From Viola odorata (taxonomy: Eukaryota > Streptophyta > Magnoliopsida > Malpighiales > Violaceae): DNA of 64,000 nucleotides. The translations under genes were made by a program, and so were the position numbers. Positions 11,858 to 23,456 of this stretch are shown in pieces (within the stretch, counting starts at the first letter, position 1; every line of letters begins with the position of its first letter). Below the pieces are notes generated by a model that saw nothing but the letters and a program-made list of their open reading frames with translations, had not been told where the DNA came from and did no database searches. The stretch lies in the NCBI GenBank assembly GCA_963691705.1, contig OY829541.1:48008377-48072376 (forward strand). Direction: 5' to 3'.

Positions 11858-12581
11858 TGCCACTCCAAAGGGTAGTATTTACTTTTATGTACCTTACATT
11901 ATTTATTTATTTATCATGGAGGAAATAAATTAACATTTTTCATAATCTACCAGGAATTTTGGATGTTAGAACTTAGAAAGCTTTTGTTCAGCAAACATGG
12001 CGAGAGCCGAGAGAAAGTAGTATACCATCCCCACATGCTACGCAAAGAATAATTTACCTTTTTTAGCGTTAACGGAGGTAATTTAAGTATTAACTACAAT
12101 TATTTTAATTTTATTGGGTTAATTTAAGATGATTAATTTTATTTGTATCAGCCCACTGATTAATTTCTTAAAAACCGATAAGAATGACGAATTACTGATA
12201 TTAACTCTTTCTTGACAAATATGAGGTAACTTTGCCTCGACTATATCTTAAATGCCAAGGCTGTGGAATGTGAGTACCGTAATTGGATAAAAGCTAAAGC
12301 TTAGGATTTGCAGGCAATTTTACTCTAATAGTTTGTCTCGTCTGTATTTCTTCATATGCAAAAACATTGATTGCTCTAAAGTTGTTCGAAACGTTATATA
12401 CAAAATAGTCACCAAGATAAGGACCCATGTTCCATGAGAAGTGAACGACCAAATACCAAAAGAAAACATTCATTCAATTGCGTCAATAAAAAGCGCATTC
12501 ATTCTACCAATAAAGTGCAAAATACGAGTAAGCAAACCATAGGCTAAGAGACTATTTTTGGCTCCAATAAAAAAAAAAAAT
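11852..12581. other. Intergenic DNA
   Basis: AT-rich sequence; no gene, RNA or repeat is recognised. Confidence 0.4.
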
Positions 12582-14766
12582 TAGGGGTTGTTTCACAACA
12601 CAAAATTTTCTGAAAATTTTACAAAAACTGTTTCACAGCAATGCAAAATTTTCCAAATTTTTTTTTTTTACTCTAATTCAATAAATCCATATTGTTAATC
12701 TAAAAAAAAATAATGTTATTTTAAACATATCTATCCTTGTAATTTATGTAAATTGATACAAATTATGCTAAAAATATTTCATAATTGATATTTAACTAAC
12801 TAATGCTTCTAATTAAAATCATATGAGTAAAATTCAATATTTAACATTTTTGATCATGTTACATTATGAAATAAATACAAACTCGATTTAAAACAAATAA
12901 CTTCATACATCCTAAACAAATAAGAATAAATATGGCTAAAGATACACCTTTTTTGATATTTATCTAAAATTAATCTTGGTTAATTAATTCCAATGTTCCA
13001 ATTGTTTTAATTAATCAATACTCCTAATTAAATTCATACGAATAAAATTAGATCAATATTTACATACAAACATTAGTTTAATAAATACTAAATAAGTAAA
13101 AATATAATCTTGGAACATTGGAATTACAAACATTAACATTAGTTCGGTTGATAATTCGATATACCATACAGTAAAAAGGCCTCTAGTACTAAACAAAAAC
13201 CTCTCATAGCTTTTAAAAACACCATTCAACCTCCCATACTAACGCGAAAAACAGAAACCTCTCCTGACTTTTAAAAATACTATTCAACCTCCCATATGCC
13301 AAGGGTCAACGACAAAAGTGTAGTTTCTGTTAGTCCAATTAACAGACCGTTAGTGTTGATTGTTGACTTTCATTAAAAAAATTAGAAAAAATATAGAAAT
13401 TCCAAAAAAAATATAAAAAATTCAAAAAATAATGTAAAATTTTTATAAAAAATTAATTAACATAAAAATCCAGAAACAATGTGTAAACAGTTCAAAAAAA
13501 TATTTAATTAATCTAAAAATCTAAAAAAATGTAAAAATTCACAAAAAAAGTTTAATTAACCTAAAAATTCAGAAATAATGTGTCAAAAGTTCAAAAAAAT
13601 ATTTAATTAATCTAAAAATCCAAAAAAATGTAAAAATTCACAAAAAAAGTTTAAAACCTCCAAAAAAAATATTAATTAATCTAGAATTTCAAAAAATATA
13701 AAAATTCCAAAATAATTGTAAAACATCCAAAAAAAATGTAAAAATTCTAAAAAAAAATTAATTAATCTAAAAATCCAGAAATATGTAAAAATATATAATT
13801 AATTATTTTTTGCAATTTCTTGGATTTTTAGATTAATTAATTTGCTTTTGTATTTTTAACATTCTTCTGAATTTTTAGATTAATTTCTGTATTTTACAAT
13901 TTTTTTCAGTTTTTTTGATTAATTAATTTTCTTTTGGATTTCTACAATTTTTGTGAATTTTTAGATTAATTAATTTTTTTTTGGTTATTTTTACATTTTT
14001 TTGAATTGTTTTTTTTTTGGAATTTTTACAATTATTTTGGAATTTTATATTAATTATTTATTTTTAGAAGTTTTTCATTTTTTCGTGATTTTTAGATTAA
14101 TTTTTTTTAGAGTTTTTACATTTTTTCTGGATTTTTAGATTAATTTTTTTTAGATTTTTTAACTTTTTTTTGGATTTTTTTATATATATTTTTTTACATT
14201 GTTTTTGGATTTTTTACATTTTTTCTAAACTTGTAGTGTTAATTTTGAAAAACTGTTTTACAATTGCAAAACTTCAAATATGGCGTTTGCAAAATTTTCT
14301 AAACTTGTAGTGTTAATTCTGAAAATCTGTTTTGCAAATGGAAAACTGAGAATTTTGCTGAAAATTTTCCATTTGCAAAATGTTGTTGTGAAATAGATTT
14401 TGCAAAAGTTTTCAACTTAATTTTGCATTTTTTTTCCCTAAATGGCTTGTGCTTTTTAATTTAGACATGAATATATTTAGCATATTTATATTTGATTTTT
14501 AATAAACTTAAAATAGGTTACTATTTAGTTTATTATTTTTTTTTCAAAAAAATATTAGCATTGTTTTTTAATTAAGATAAAATTGATTTAATAAAAGTAC
14601 TAGCTTTTATTTTTCTAAAAAATAAGAAATAGTTGTTAGGTGAATATGATTTCGAGTTTTCTAAGGCTGAAAAATGCATTTTGCAAAACAGAAAACGTAC
14701 TGTAGCTGTGAAACAGAATTGAAAATTTTGCAAAACAGAAATTTTGCGTTGTGAAACCCAGCCTTA
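12582..14766. mobile_element. 2.2-kb TIR element with a large internal foldback
   Basis: The left end (TAGGGGTTGTTTCACAAC) and the reverse complement of the right end (TAAGGCTGGGTTTCACAAC) match. The similarity continues inward through caaaattttctg and ctgtttcacagc strings, giving inverted ends of roughly 55-60 bp. No target duplication is evident beside the left A-run. There is no transposase. Inside are a direct repeat at 13197-13238/13256-13296 and the foldback described separately, so the element may be composite. The ends resemble hAT-type MITEs, but that is an inference. Confidence 0.6.
13370..14215. repeat. A/T-rich repeat array with inverted halves
   Basis: The left half (about 13370-13800) repeats a degenerate unit of about 45 bp containing aattaatctaaaaatcc and aaaaaaatgtaaaaattc. 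The right half (about 13800-14215) carries the same motifs in reverse complement (gatttttagattaatt, tttttacattttttt). Transcribed in either direction it could form a long imperfect hairpin. Confidence 0.7.
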
Positions 14767-15684
14767 ACGTTTGGTTAGATTTACTTTTGCTTTTGACAAG
14801 AAAGTCAATGTACTCTAAAAACAGCCAAAGCACACCCTCATGTTTTTTTCCACTTATTTCTTTTTCTCCCTCTTTTAATTTAAAATTTCTTTTATAACTA
14901 AATAAATTTCTTTTGGAGAAAAAATATTGAACTAACCGGGTTGATGTTGAACCGGTTGGGTCGTCGGTTGTGTAAAAATTGACCGGGTCAACTAATTAAA
15001 TCCGATTCGCATGCATATTCGGTCAGATAACTGAATTGAACTAAAAATCTAAAATTTTACGGTTGAACCGGTCGGACCAACCGGTCCGATTTTAATAGCA
15101 CCGGATAAAACAGTATATTCCTGTTGTTCCTTCGCAATGCGGACAGCAGCAAACCCAATACTGCGTGCCTTTAATTAAGAGGAATGAAGCAGCCAAGAAA
15201 TTTCGTACAACATTAAAAAATTGTTAAAAAAATTGTAAAAGGGAAAATAATATTTATTTAGTTTGGCAAACTCATAAATTTTCATTGACATAAAAATAAA
15301 GTAGCGTTACCGGCCTGCCACGTCACCAAAAGCACATAATTATTTCCGTTTGGAAAAAACCAAATAATGCAGCAGAAAATCAGAGTAAACTACTTTTAGT
15401 ACGTGTCACCTTCACTTTGACGACGTGGCGTTACTCCATTGGTTGGGTACATGTGTAATCCGGTAACTTCCAGATCAAACACAACAACTTAATTAAAACT
15501 AATATAAAATTATAAATTCGAGTCGAAATAGTAAAAAAATCGTTCACCTTAATTACAATTTACAATCTCAAATTCAAAATTTTAAAATAGAACATTTTGT
15601 GGAGACAATTTATATTATACTCAGAAAAGAACTGATAGGATACTGAAGTGGAAAAATTAATATATAGTCGTACTCTAACATAGA
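14767..15684. other. Intergenic DNA with a decayed ccggtt-rich repeat
   Basis: At 14930-15110 there is another patch of alternating accggttgg motifs, related in style to the patches near 9372 and 23023 but without clear ends. No gene is recognised. Confidence 0.35.
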
Positions 15685-15692
15685 GGAAATAT

Positions 15693-16626
15693 TAGAGCTG
15701 TCAACCAGTCCCGAAACCCGCAGACCCGTCCCGGACCTGAGAATTCGGGTCGGGTCCGAGACCAATTTTTGGTCCCGTTTTATCTCGAGACCGGATCGGG
15801 ACCAGACTCGGGGGTTTCCGGGTCCATCCGGGTCGGGCCCGGGTCTATCCGGGTCTGACCCGAGACCCGGCTAATTTAGGCTTAGCCTTAATTTTTTTCC
15901 CTTCTTTCGTTTCGTTCTTCACTTCTTCTTCTTCACTTCACAACCTCTGCCCACACAACCACCACCAGCTAAAACAACCACACACACGGCCCGGACCCGA
16001 TCTCCTCCAGCTGAAACCACCACCAGCCGAAACTGCCAACCACCTCTTCAACCACAACCAAACCCAACCCCGACCACACACCGCCTCTGCCCACACAACC
16101 ACCATCACAACCGCCGCACCTCCTCCTCAAACCCGAAACAGACACCCATCATCACCATCAAATTAAATCTCACACCACCACTGCCAACACCAAAACAAAT
16201 CAACCATCAAATTAAACCCAAATGAAACCTAAGAGTAGAGAAAATAAGAGAGGAAAGAAAAGAAAAAAGAAAAAGGAATGAAAGAAAGAAAAGAGGAAGA
16301 GTGAGGTCTGCGTAGGAAGAGGAAGAGAGGAAGAAGAGAAAAAAAAGAAAAAAAAAAGAAAAGAGGAAGAGGAAAATAATAATAATAAGCTTTCATTCTC
16401 TTTAAAAAAAGAAAGAAAGAAGAAGAATGAGGTCTGTTGCACGCGACCGTGAAAAAGAAAGAAAAAAAAAGAAAGAATTTTTGGGTATGGTCCCGGACCA
16501 AGCCCGGACCCGTCGGGTCGGGACCGGGACCAATTTCTGGTCCCGTTTTTTGTTGGGACCGGGACTAGTCCCGACCCGGGTGTCTCGGGTCTGGTCGGGT
16601 CCCGCAGACTCATTTTGACACCTCTA
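15693..16626. mobile_element. hAT-like non-autonomous element (934 bp) with 8-bp target duplication
   Basis: The ends are TAGAGCTGTCAA on the left and TAGAGGTGTCAA on the reverse of the right. The flanks carry a perfect 8-bp duplication GGAAATAT (15685-15692 and 16627-16634), the hAT signature. Subterminal regions are long imperfect inverted repeats of cgggtc/gacccg motifs. The centre is a CAC-rich stretch and a GA-rich stretch with no transposase. A related left end occurs at 28040. Confidence 0.9.
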
Positions 16627-16789
16627 GGAAATATTATACTCCCTCCGGTCACGTTTAACTGTCGTTCTAGGCAGTTTTCCGCGGTCGGCAATGCTTGCCG
16701 TTCTCAGTTTCCAAGAAATTTCCCCCCGGTTTCTGACCATTTACCCCTCGCTCTCTCTCACACGATTGCAAACCAAATTGTTCAATTTG

Positions 16790-16811
16790 GGGGGGGGGGG
16801 GGGGGGGGGGG
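16790..16811 (+). repeat. Run of 22 guanines
   Basis: An uninterrupted G tract lies between the left inverted repeat of the mariner element and the acidic ORF. Such tracts can form quadruplexes and are unstable in length. Confidence 0.95.
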
Positions 16812-16952
16812 AATGGAAATTTGGGACGTCAATCATTCGCGACCTCATATATATTACTGTGATTTTAATCCAATCCGCAATCAGAGTTCAGTCCCGATTT
16901 CTTCGTCCCCTCGATTCAAATTAGGGTTCTTCACTTCTGCTCTAATTGGGTC

Positions 16953-17250
16953 ATGGAAAGCATCAATTTTTGGGAGGATTCTCAACCGGAATCCATAGCC
17001 CAATTTGATGATTCCATTGGAAATGGTGGCGAGGTCGCCGATGATGCTGATCAGATTGTGGAGGACTCCAACGACGAGACAACTGATGAAGCAATTGTTG
17101 ATTTCAGGGGTTTGAAGTCAAGGCAACATACAACACCCAAGAAGGTTGTTCATGATTTTGACTTGAACGAATCATCTGTTGAGGAGAGGCTGTTTGCAGC
17201 CAAGTATAAAGGGGAAAGGGATTTCGACCTCAACAAGCTCCCCATTGCTG
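16953..17250 (+). CDS. Acidic ORF with DLN motifs in the mariner element
   Basis: The ATG at 16953 opens a reading frame of about 99 codons up to a good donor (CTG/GTATGTTTAC) at 17250/17251; beyond it the frame soon ends, so this looks like a first exon. The product is strongly acidic, then has two similar motifs, DFDLNES and DFDLNKLP. The second contains DLNKLP, which fits the EAR repression consensus DLNxxP that in plants recruits TOPLESS-type corepressors (family knowledge). No downstream exon was identified and no known domain is seen. It could be an accessory gene of the transposon or a captured exon. Confidence 0.45.
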
Positions 17251-18508
17251 GTATGTTTACTTTGACTGATCTAACCTGGGAACCTTGCTTCATTGAAATG
17301 TTGAGCCTGTTACTTCCCTCTTTCTATTGACGATGCCAGGGATGTAGTATTTTTAGGTTGTTGATGAACGTTAGGTGATGTGGTTGTCAACTGGAAGCTT
17401 GTAAATAGGATCTATGTAAATTCCAACCACAGTAGTGGATTGTATTTTTGGGGTGTGGTATTCAGGAGTGATTTCTACTTCGGTTGTATATACTGTATTT
17501 TTGTTTGGAATAGAACTTGTGGATCTTGAGTGTTTGCTCCCCAAATTCTATACTGTGCTGTTGTTCTATCTTAATCTGTGATTTAATGCATTCATCAATG
17601 GGTGGATAACTGACTTTTATCTTACTCCGTGATTTAAGGTATTCATTAATGGGTGGATAACTGGGATTTTTTGGTCGAACCTGGCATTGGCTCTATTTGA
17701 ATCTATTGGCACATTGTGCATAAATCCCTTTCTCCATTGTGATGAATAAAAGAAGTTCTTTCTATGTGCTCTGTTACTATGCTTGGCTGTTCTCACTACC
17801 GATTTCCTCTGATGGTATTAATCTAAATCCATCTGCCTGCCAATTGTTTAATGCTTGGCTGATTTGAAGAAGTAGTAGTCTGTTGTTGCTCTGTTTGTTC
17901 ATTTACTTGATGAAGAAGAAGTTCTTGGTCTTGATCTGTATTAATCTAAATCCAGCTTCCTCCATTGTGTTTGGATTGTTACATGTACAAATATTTTAGT
18001 TATCTGCATAATGCTTGCCTGACTTTCACTGGACAAATATATCCAGTTTGCCCTGTTACGTGAATGAATGTTCTTGGTCCATTGTGTTTGGAGTTATTAA
18101 ACTGATTTTAGGGTGCATATTTATTCATAAATGCCCTGTTTATGGTATTGCTATTGTTGCTCCTCTGTTTTAGACAACTGCCATTCTGGGTTCAATTGCC
18201 ATTCAGTTTGTCATTTTGGGTGCAATACGTATCTCTGTCTGGATATTGTGCTATTCAATCAACCATTTTGTTTCAGTTTGGCTTTGCCTTGCAATTCAAT
18301 GTGTTTTATGTTTTGTTTTCAATCTATTTAGGGTTTGGTCTTGCAAATTGTAAACGAACAGGGGAAGTAACAGTCAACACAAACACAAACTTCATTACTT
18401 TTATTTATTATCCATTCCAATTACATAGAGACATAGGAGTGGATATCATGGAGGAAGGAGTAGATAGTTCACATAAACCCTAACTAATCAGAATCAGATA
18501 AACCCTAA

Positions 18509-18814
18509 CTAATCAGAATCAGATGCATCAGAGATGGTTGAGATGCCTGGAATGGCATTGCCAAAGTTGTTGAGTTCCTGAGCAGCAACCCTCATACTCC
18601 TAAGTGCCAGATTCAACACCTCTCTCTTTTGCTTCATATGAGTAATTGAGAGTGTGAGAGAGTTGATAGCCCTGCCATATGACTCTATTATAGTCAGTGC
18701 CAGTCCCTCGTGCTCCTCATCTTCCAGTATAGCATCCTGCTTTGCCTTCAATTCCTCCAGTGCCTCTTCGAGCTCTTTGATATCAGCTGTGGTCTGGAGA
18801 CCCCTGTTCTCCAT
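18509..18814 (-). CDS. Small coiled-coil ORF in the mariner element
   Basis: A minus-strand ORF of 101 codons starting at ATG 18814-18812. The same frame stays open upstream to 19003, but a TATAAATA box near 18975 lies inside that extension, so the nearer ATG is preferred. The product is helical: DIKELEEALEELKAKQ, then a second helix with MKQKREVLNLALRSMR, and an acidic tail ending SDASDSD. The tail overlaps a 22-bp tandem duplication (about 18477-18525). The second helix and tail resemble the C-terminal half of the small antisense ORF at 37695 in the Tat retrotransposon. Function is unknown; DNA or protein binding as an oligomer is speculation. Confidence 0.5.
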   Translation of the reverse strand: MENRGLQTTADIKELEEALEELKAKQDAILEDEEHEGLALTIIESYGRAINSLTLSITHMKQKREVLNLALRSMRVAAQELNNFGNAIPGISTISDASDSD

Positions 18815-20156
18815 CTGGACAGTGTCTGCCTCCAGATGAGTTGAGATTAGGTCTGAAAGATCTAGGAGCTCCACCTTTCTATTACGATGAGAAACAAAGC
18901 AAGAGAGATGAGCTGATAGTAGAGAGAAGTTATGGTAGTGAAAGGTTGGCGATAATTGCATAAGCAGAGGGTGGTATTTATAGGATTTCATTAGGGTTAC
19001 CAAGGGTTAGGTTCAATTAATAAAGCAAAGGATGGAACGACACAATGCTTGGGTAACTACACAGGTTTTGGGAACTCAACAATTAGTTGCCTTGTTGCAG
19101 TTGGAAACATATCTTCTCTTTGTGTGTTGCAATTGCAATACAATCCTCCTTCTCATCGTGTCAACCAAAGCCTTATTTTCTCTTTGTAACTGTTAGAAGT
19201 TAAATGAAACTGAAAAGCTACCATTCAATCAATCACAACCTCATCTCCATTGCAAGACGCAAAAGCAATCACATCTGTCAAACATTGAGCAATAACAACA
19301 CATGCAACACCAACTTTATACCCTAACAATTGATTCAAACACAACATCCATGCAACACATTAAACTACACAAAACGAACCAATGCATTGCAATTCTAAAA
19401 CTACACACAGTTGCATTGAAATTCCAATTCTACACAAAATGAACCAATGCATTGCAACAGTTGCAACCCCTATCAACCAATGCTTTTCAGTTTGTTAGAA
19501 TTGCAATGCATTGGTTCATAAAACTACACAATGCACAAGACGCAATAGTTGCAACCCCTATCCATCTCCTATCTAATTTTAAACAACTAATGCATTACAC
19601 AAAAATACCAATGAGATTAACGATGCAAAATAGAACTACCAATGCATATAACAAAAACCCAAACTTAAACATAAACAGTCAAACACAGACTTAACAGGCC
19701 AATACTCTCAATGGTTCACACATAAACACTCTTACACAGCAAAAACAGGACAATACTCATAATGCAGTACACACTTACATAAACACTCAATCAAAGCAGC
19801 ATAAATTATAAGGGGACTTTCGTAGCCAAAATGCAATACCCATTATATGTGAGTAGTATTTGTAAGACAAAGCAAACTCTGCTTGCCTAATGACTGTTAG
19901 TAATGTGACATCTCTCACATTTACTAACAGTTGCAAACAGATGCTAGTTTCAAAAAATTACAATGAGTCCTACCAAAATATCTTCAATCCTAAGTCACAT
20001 TACTAGAGTTACCACCTAAAGTAACAAGCTACGTATATAAATATGTCCAATAACTAACCCAAAAAAGCTGCCATCCATCGAATAAAGCAATCTTCCACCC
20101 AATTTTCTGCATAACAATAACAAGAAAATGTCAATATGCATTCAACATTACATTTA

Positions 20157-21764
20157 CTAAAAATGACAAGAGCACACAGACTTACAAGGTAATGATGGAA
20201 GATCAGTAGCAGCAGTTGCTAGCAGAATTGGATCACATGACAAGCTGTGAGGAAGCAATCCTTGCCTAGCCAACTGTTCTTTCTTTATATGAGGAATTCT
20301 ATAAGCATTGGAATCCATAATTCTCATAATTTCAATCATGCATGACTGTAAAGTGATTAAAATACTGTCTGCCTTCACCTCAGAAAACTCCAAAAAAGAT
20401 TTACTCACTGCTTCCACTAATTGATTTAGGTTATTTGCACATTTCTTCTCTTGCAAGGATTGAATAGCTCTAAAGAAACCTAAATCAAGTACATTTAAAT
20501 CAAGGGAATTTGGTGGCTGACACAACAATCTAATGTTCAAGCCTACACTCTTTACTGCAGCTAGGAAATCAATATCATCCTCATGTATATGTATTTTAGC
20601 ATTATCTTGCTGGATGATAATTATTTGCATGAGGCTATCCCTCGGCCATTTATCCTTAATAGCTGGTAAAATATGTTCAATCATGAATTGCCTAATCACT
20701 ACTCTTTGAATTGGCTTAACTTCTAAAGTTCCAGCCATCCTATTTGAGTTGTTCCTAAGAGCAGCAACCTCATACACAAGTGGAAACACTCATATCTTAC
20801 CATCAAAAGTACAATTCCCATCACAGTCAAATCTAGGCCTAGCAACAGCTGCAAGGAACATTATTTTAGGGATGAAATTGGTACTCTTAATGATTCTTAC
20901 AGGTTCATCTTCATCTGCCACGAGGTAATACGTCTGCACCTTCCTTGTTGTTTGAAACCACTTTTCATCAATGTGGATGACATTTTGCATATCAGAGAAA
21001 GTGTTTCCAGTTGGAGGTGAGTTTGGATCAACCATTGAAAGACAGTGACGAACCCTTTCAACTCGATTTGCCTCTATCAGTGTTGGTTTTATGGTGTTGC
21101 CGTGGAGCCTCAACTCTCCAGATTTCAACTTCGAAATCAAATAAGTCTTCGAAACACCCAAGGCAGTTGCAAGAGATTTAAGAGTTGTTTATCCCTTAAA
21201 GGAATATCTCTAATTTCGTTGAAGTCAAATTCTACCTTTTTTCTGCCACAATTCTTGACTCTAGCAAGCGAAATATTGTGGTTGTCCGACTCCCTTCCTC
21301 TTTTCCACAGCTGCTGAATTGAACGAATACTAACTTGAAAAATATCAGCAACTTCCTGTGTTGTGTTCTTGCCCAGCTTTCCATTCACACTCCTTTCAAG
21401 AAGCATACTGTAGGCTGCGAATGCTTTTTTTTTCTTTCAATCTAGCACCTACAATTATCACAACACAACATCATTGCAAAAATGCAAAAGTTTATCAACT
21501 TCAAATGAAAAGTAGAAGTTCTAAATACACTTAACTTGGAAGCCCATCGTCAAGTGTTGGGTTTTCATTTTGCCCAGTAGAAGCTTCATTGATATCGTCC
21601 ATATGTAGCGCGTCGTGCCCCATACCTTCTTCCTCTTCTACTTCGACATCCTCTTCATTTCGGGGGTTCTGCTCAACTGCTGAATCATTTACATGAAATT
21701 GCTCTGCCACAGGTAATGGATTGTTGTGGAACAAATGGATAGGATCGAATTCGTTGACATCCAT
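20157..21764 (-). pseudogene. Broken plant mariner (DD39D) transposase
   Basis: The gene starts at ATG 21764 with an acidic N-terminal exon (to about 21536) and has a likely intron (donor CCAA/GTTAAGTG, acceptor ttgtag before 21448). Helix-turn-helix DNA-binding segments follow, then a catalytic domain. The catalytic aspartates are visible in IHIDEKWF, in QQDNAKIHI and in LDLNVLDLGFF; the last two are separated by 39 residues, matching the plant DD39D mariner class. Damage includes a length change in an A-run near 21430, a one-base loss near 21190 that shifts the frame, and an in-frame TGA at about 20789 (after DGKI). The transposase would have cut and pasted this element at TA sites. Confidence 0.88.
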
Positions 21765-22148
21765 TATTTTTTTTGCTTGGCAAATCGAAATAGAAATGTT
21801 GCAGCTGTAGAAATAGAGAAGGATGGGTGGGAAGCAAAACAGAGGAAGTCAGTTTGTATTGTGGACTGGTAGCAACGAATTAAGGGGGGAAATTGAAAAT
21901 TTTTAAGCAAAAGATTTCAAATTTAGGAGGGGTTAGGGTTTAGGAATGAAATTGGGTGAAAATTTGGGAGGGAATTGGGAGGAGAATTGAGAAATGGTCG
22001 CGAGCTGAAATTGGTGAGAGGAAGAACACTGTAGCACAAGACGGGCGTTAAATGAAGGGCAGCATGGTCATAACATACCCACGCACAGTGGATTCTTAAT
22101 CCGTGTGACCGGTCACGAAACGACAGTTAAATGCGACCGGAGGGAGTA

Positions 22149-22650
22149 TAAAAAAGGAGAGGAAGAAAAGAAAAAAAAAGGAGAAAGAAAGAATGGGCTA
22201 AGCTTAAGCTATTGAATCGCTCTTTTGTTATCTCTTTCACTCTTCCTTTCTCTCTCTATTTATACAGTAATAATAACATAAGAGTACACTTACGGATCTA
22301 GATTTTTCAGTTTATTGGGATTCTTCCTCCTCATCCCAACCCTAAAACATAATAATCCCAATTTTTTTTCTTTGTTGGAGGAAGGAATAAATTTGTTCTG
22401 TCCGTAGTACTTGAGAGAGAGTAATAAGAGCTTCTCTCTCTCTCTCAATAATAAGTGCAGTATCATTAACTTCTGGTGAGTCAGATGCTGATTTTTCTTT
22501 TGTTTGATTTGTTATCGTCTTTTGTTATTGTTGTTGGTAGCTTAGCTGAATTGAACCGAATAGATTTATTTTGGTTAATTTGTAGAGATTTTGCATGGTC
22601 AGATTGTGAAAAGTTTCCCGAGTGTGATTTGTTCGTGTTGGTTGGATTTG
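22149..22650 (+). other. Leader-like region before the Ca2+-ATPase fragment
   Basis: CT-rich tracts at 22238-22256 and 22432-22446, a TATTTATA string at 22257, and a likely intron acceptor (ttaatttgtag before 22586) resemble a plant promoter and 5' leader with an intron. This fits a 5' fragment of a gene that includes its leader. No separate gene is seen. Confidence 0.4.
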
Positions 22651-22800
22651 ATGGGGAAGGGTGGGCAGGATTATGAAAAGGGCGAGGGGATTGGGGTTGA
22701 ATTGCCGAATAAGGATGTGTATCCGACATGGTCAAAAGATGTGAGTGAATGTGAAGAGAAGTTTGAGGTGAGGCGCGAATCTGGATTGTCGAGCGGTCAG
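22651..22800 (+). pseudogene. ECA1: 5' coding fragment of an ER-type Ca2+-ATPase
   Basis: The ATG at 22651 starts MGKGGQDYEKGEG, followed by YPTWSKDVSECEEKF and a RRESGLSS string. This matches the N-terminus of plant ECA-type (SERCA-like, P2A) calcium ATPases, which pump Ca2+ and Mn2+ into the ER or Golgi. The known family continues with a KRR..YG.NEL segment and a first membrane helix. Here homology stops after about 50 codons and the frame runs into unrelated sequence and a stop at 22878. The rest of the gene is absent from the window, so this is a truncated relic or captured 5' end. The identification is from family memory. Confidence 0.65.
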
Positions 22801-23022
22801 GGGATTTGGGAAATTGGAAAATGTATTGTGTTTTATTTTATTAGAATTATTGATCTTGTATTTTATATTTTCAGCTGAGGGTATGTTAGTCCAAAAAAAT
22901 TGAGATTGTTGCCACATCAACAACTAACGACACAACATGAAACGAAAGGAAGGACTAATGTTTGAAACGTCTTGATACGTCAGGGATCTTAGTGTGGGGC
23001 TCAAACGTCAGAAACTTAAATA

Positions 23023-23447
23023 CAATGTTTTAAAAACCGACCCGGCTAACTCGTTGGACCGGATTCAACCGGGTTCAACCGGATTGATCCGTTGGTACAG
23101 TGTGAACCGTTAACTCAGCGAACCGTTCGAGCTTAGATGATTGAACCGGTGTCTATAATGGGCCGGCCCATCAAATTTTCTATATTTAAAAAAAATTTAA
23201 AAATTTAAAAATTTAAAAATTTAAAAAAATTTAAAAATTCCAAAACGGCGTCGTTTTGGTTTGACATCGACCCGACCGGGTTAATAGCGGGTCGACCGGT
23301 TCAACAGTTTTGTAAAAACTAACAGGGTCGACCGATTTTTTCCGGTTCGATTGCAGGTCCGGTCCAAAAACTGAACCAACCTAAAATCCTCCTTGAGTCA
23401 CCGGTTTACCGGTCCGACCGTCGGGTCGGTCCGGTTTTTAAAATACT
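23023..23447. mobile_element. 425-bp TIR element with 9-bp target duplication
   Basis: The ends share the string TTTTAAAAACCG as inverted repeats and the flanks carry ACTTAAATA on both sides (23014-23022 and 23448-23456). A 9-bp duplication points to a Mutator-like mover, although an 8-bp reading would suggest hAT. The interior is ccggtt/gaccgg repeats with a low-complexity aaattta stretch. Confidence 0.7.
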
Positions 23448-23456
23448 ACTTAAATA

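Larger units (their letters stand above)
16639..22146. mobile_element. 5.5-kb Tc1/mariner element with complete ends
   Basis: The terminal inverted repeats begin CTCCCTCCGGTC and share about 30 bp (through tttaactgtcgtt). TA dinucleotides flank both ends (16637-16638 and 22147-22148). Inside, on the minus strand, are a mariner-type transposase (20157-21764) and a short coiled-coil ORF (18509-18814), and on the plus strand an acidic ORF (16953-17250). At over 5 kb it is long for a plant mariner. The transposase is broken, so it would need help to move. The 17251-18508 and 18815-20156 spacers show only short duplications (for example two copies of a 30-bp string at 17577-17660) and caatgcattgcaa repeats near 19375-19520. 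Confidence 0.9.

Noticed and set aside
16212..16691. Minus-strand frame of 159 codons in the hAT-like element
   Set aside because: It is a translation of GA/CT-rich low-complexity DNA (phenylalanine and serine runs), not a protein-coding signature.
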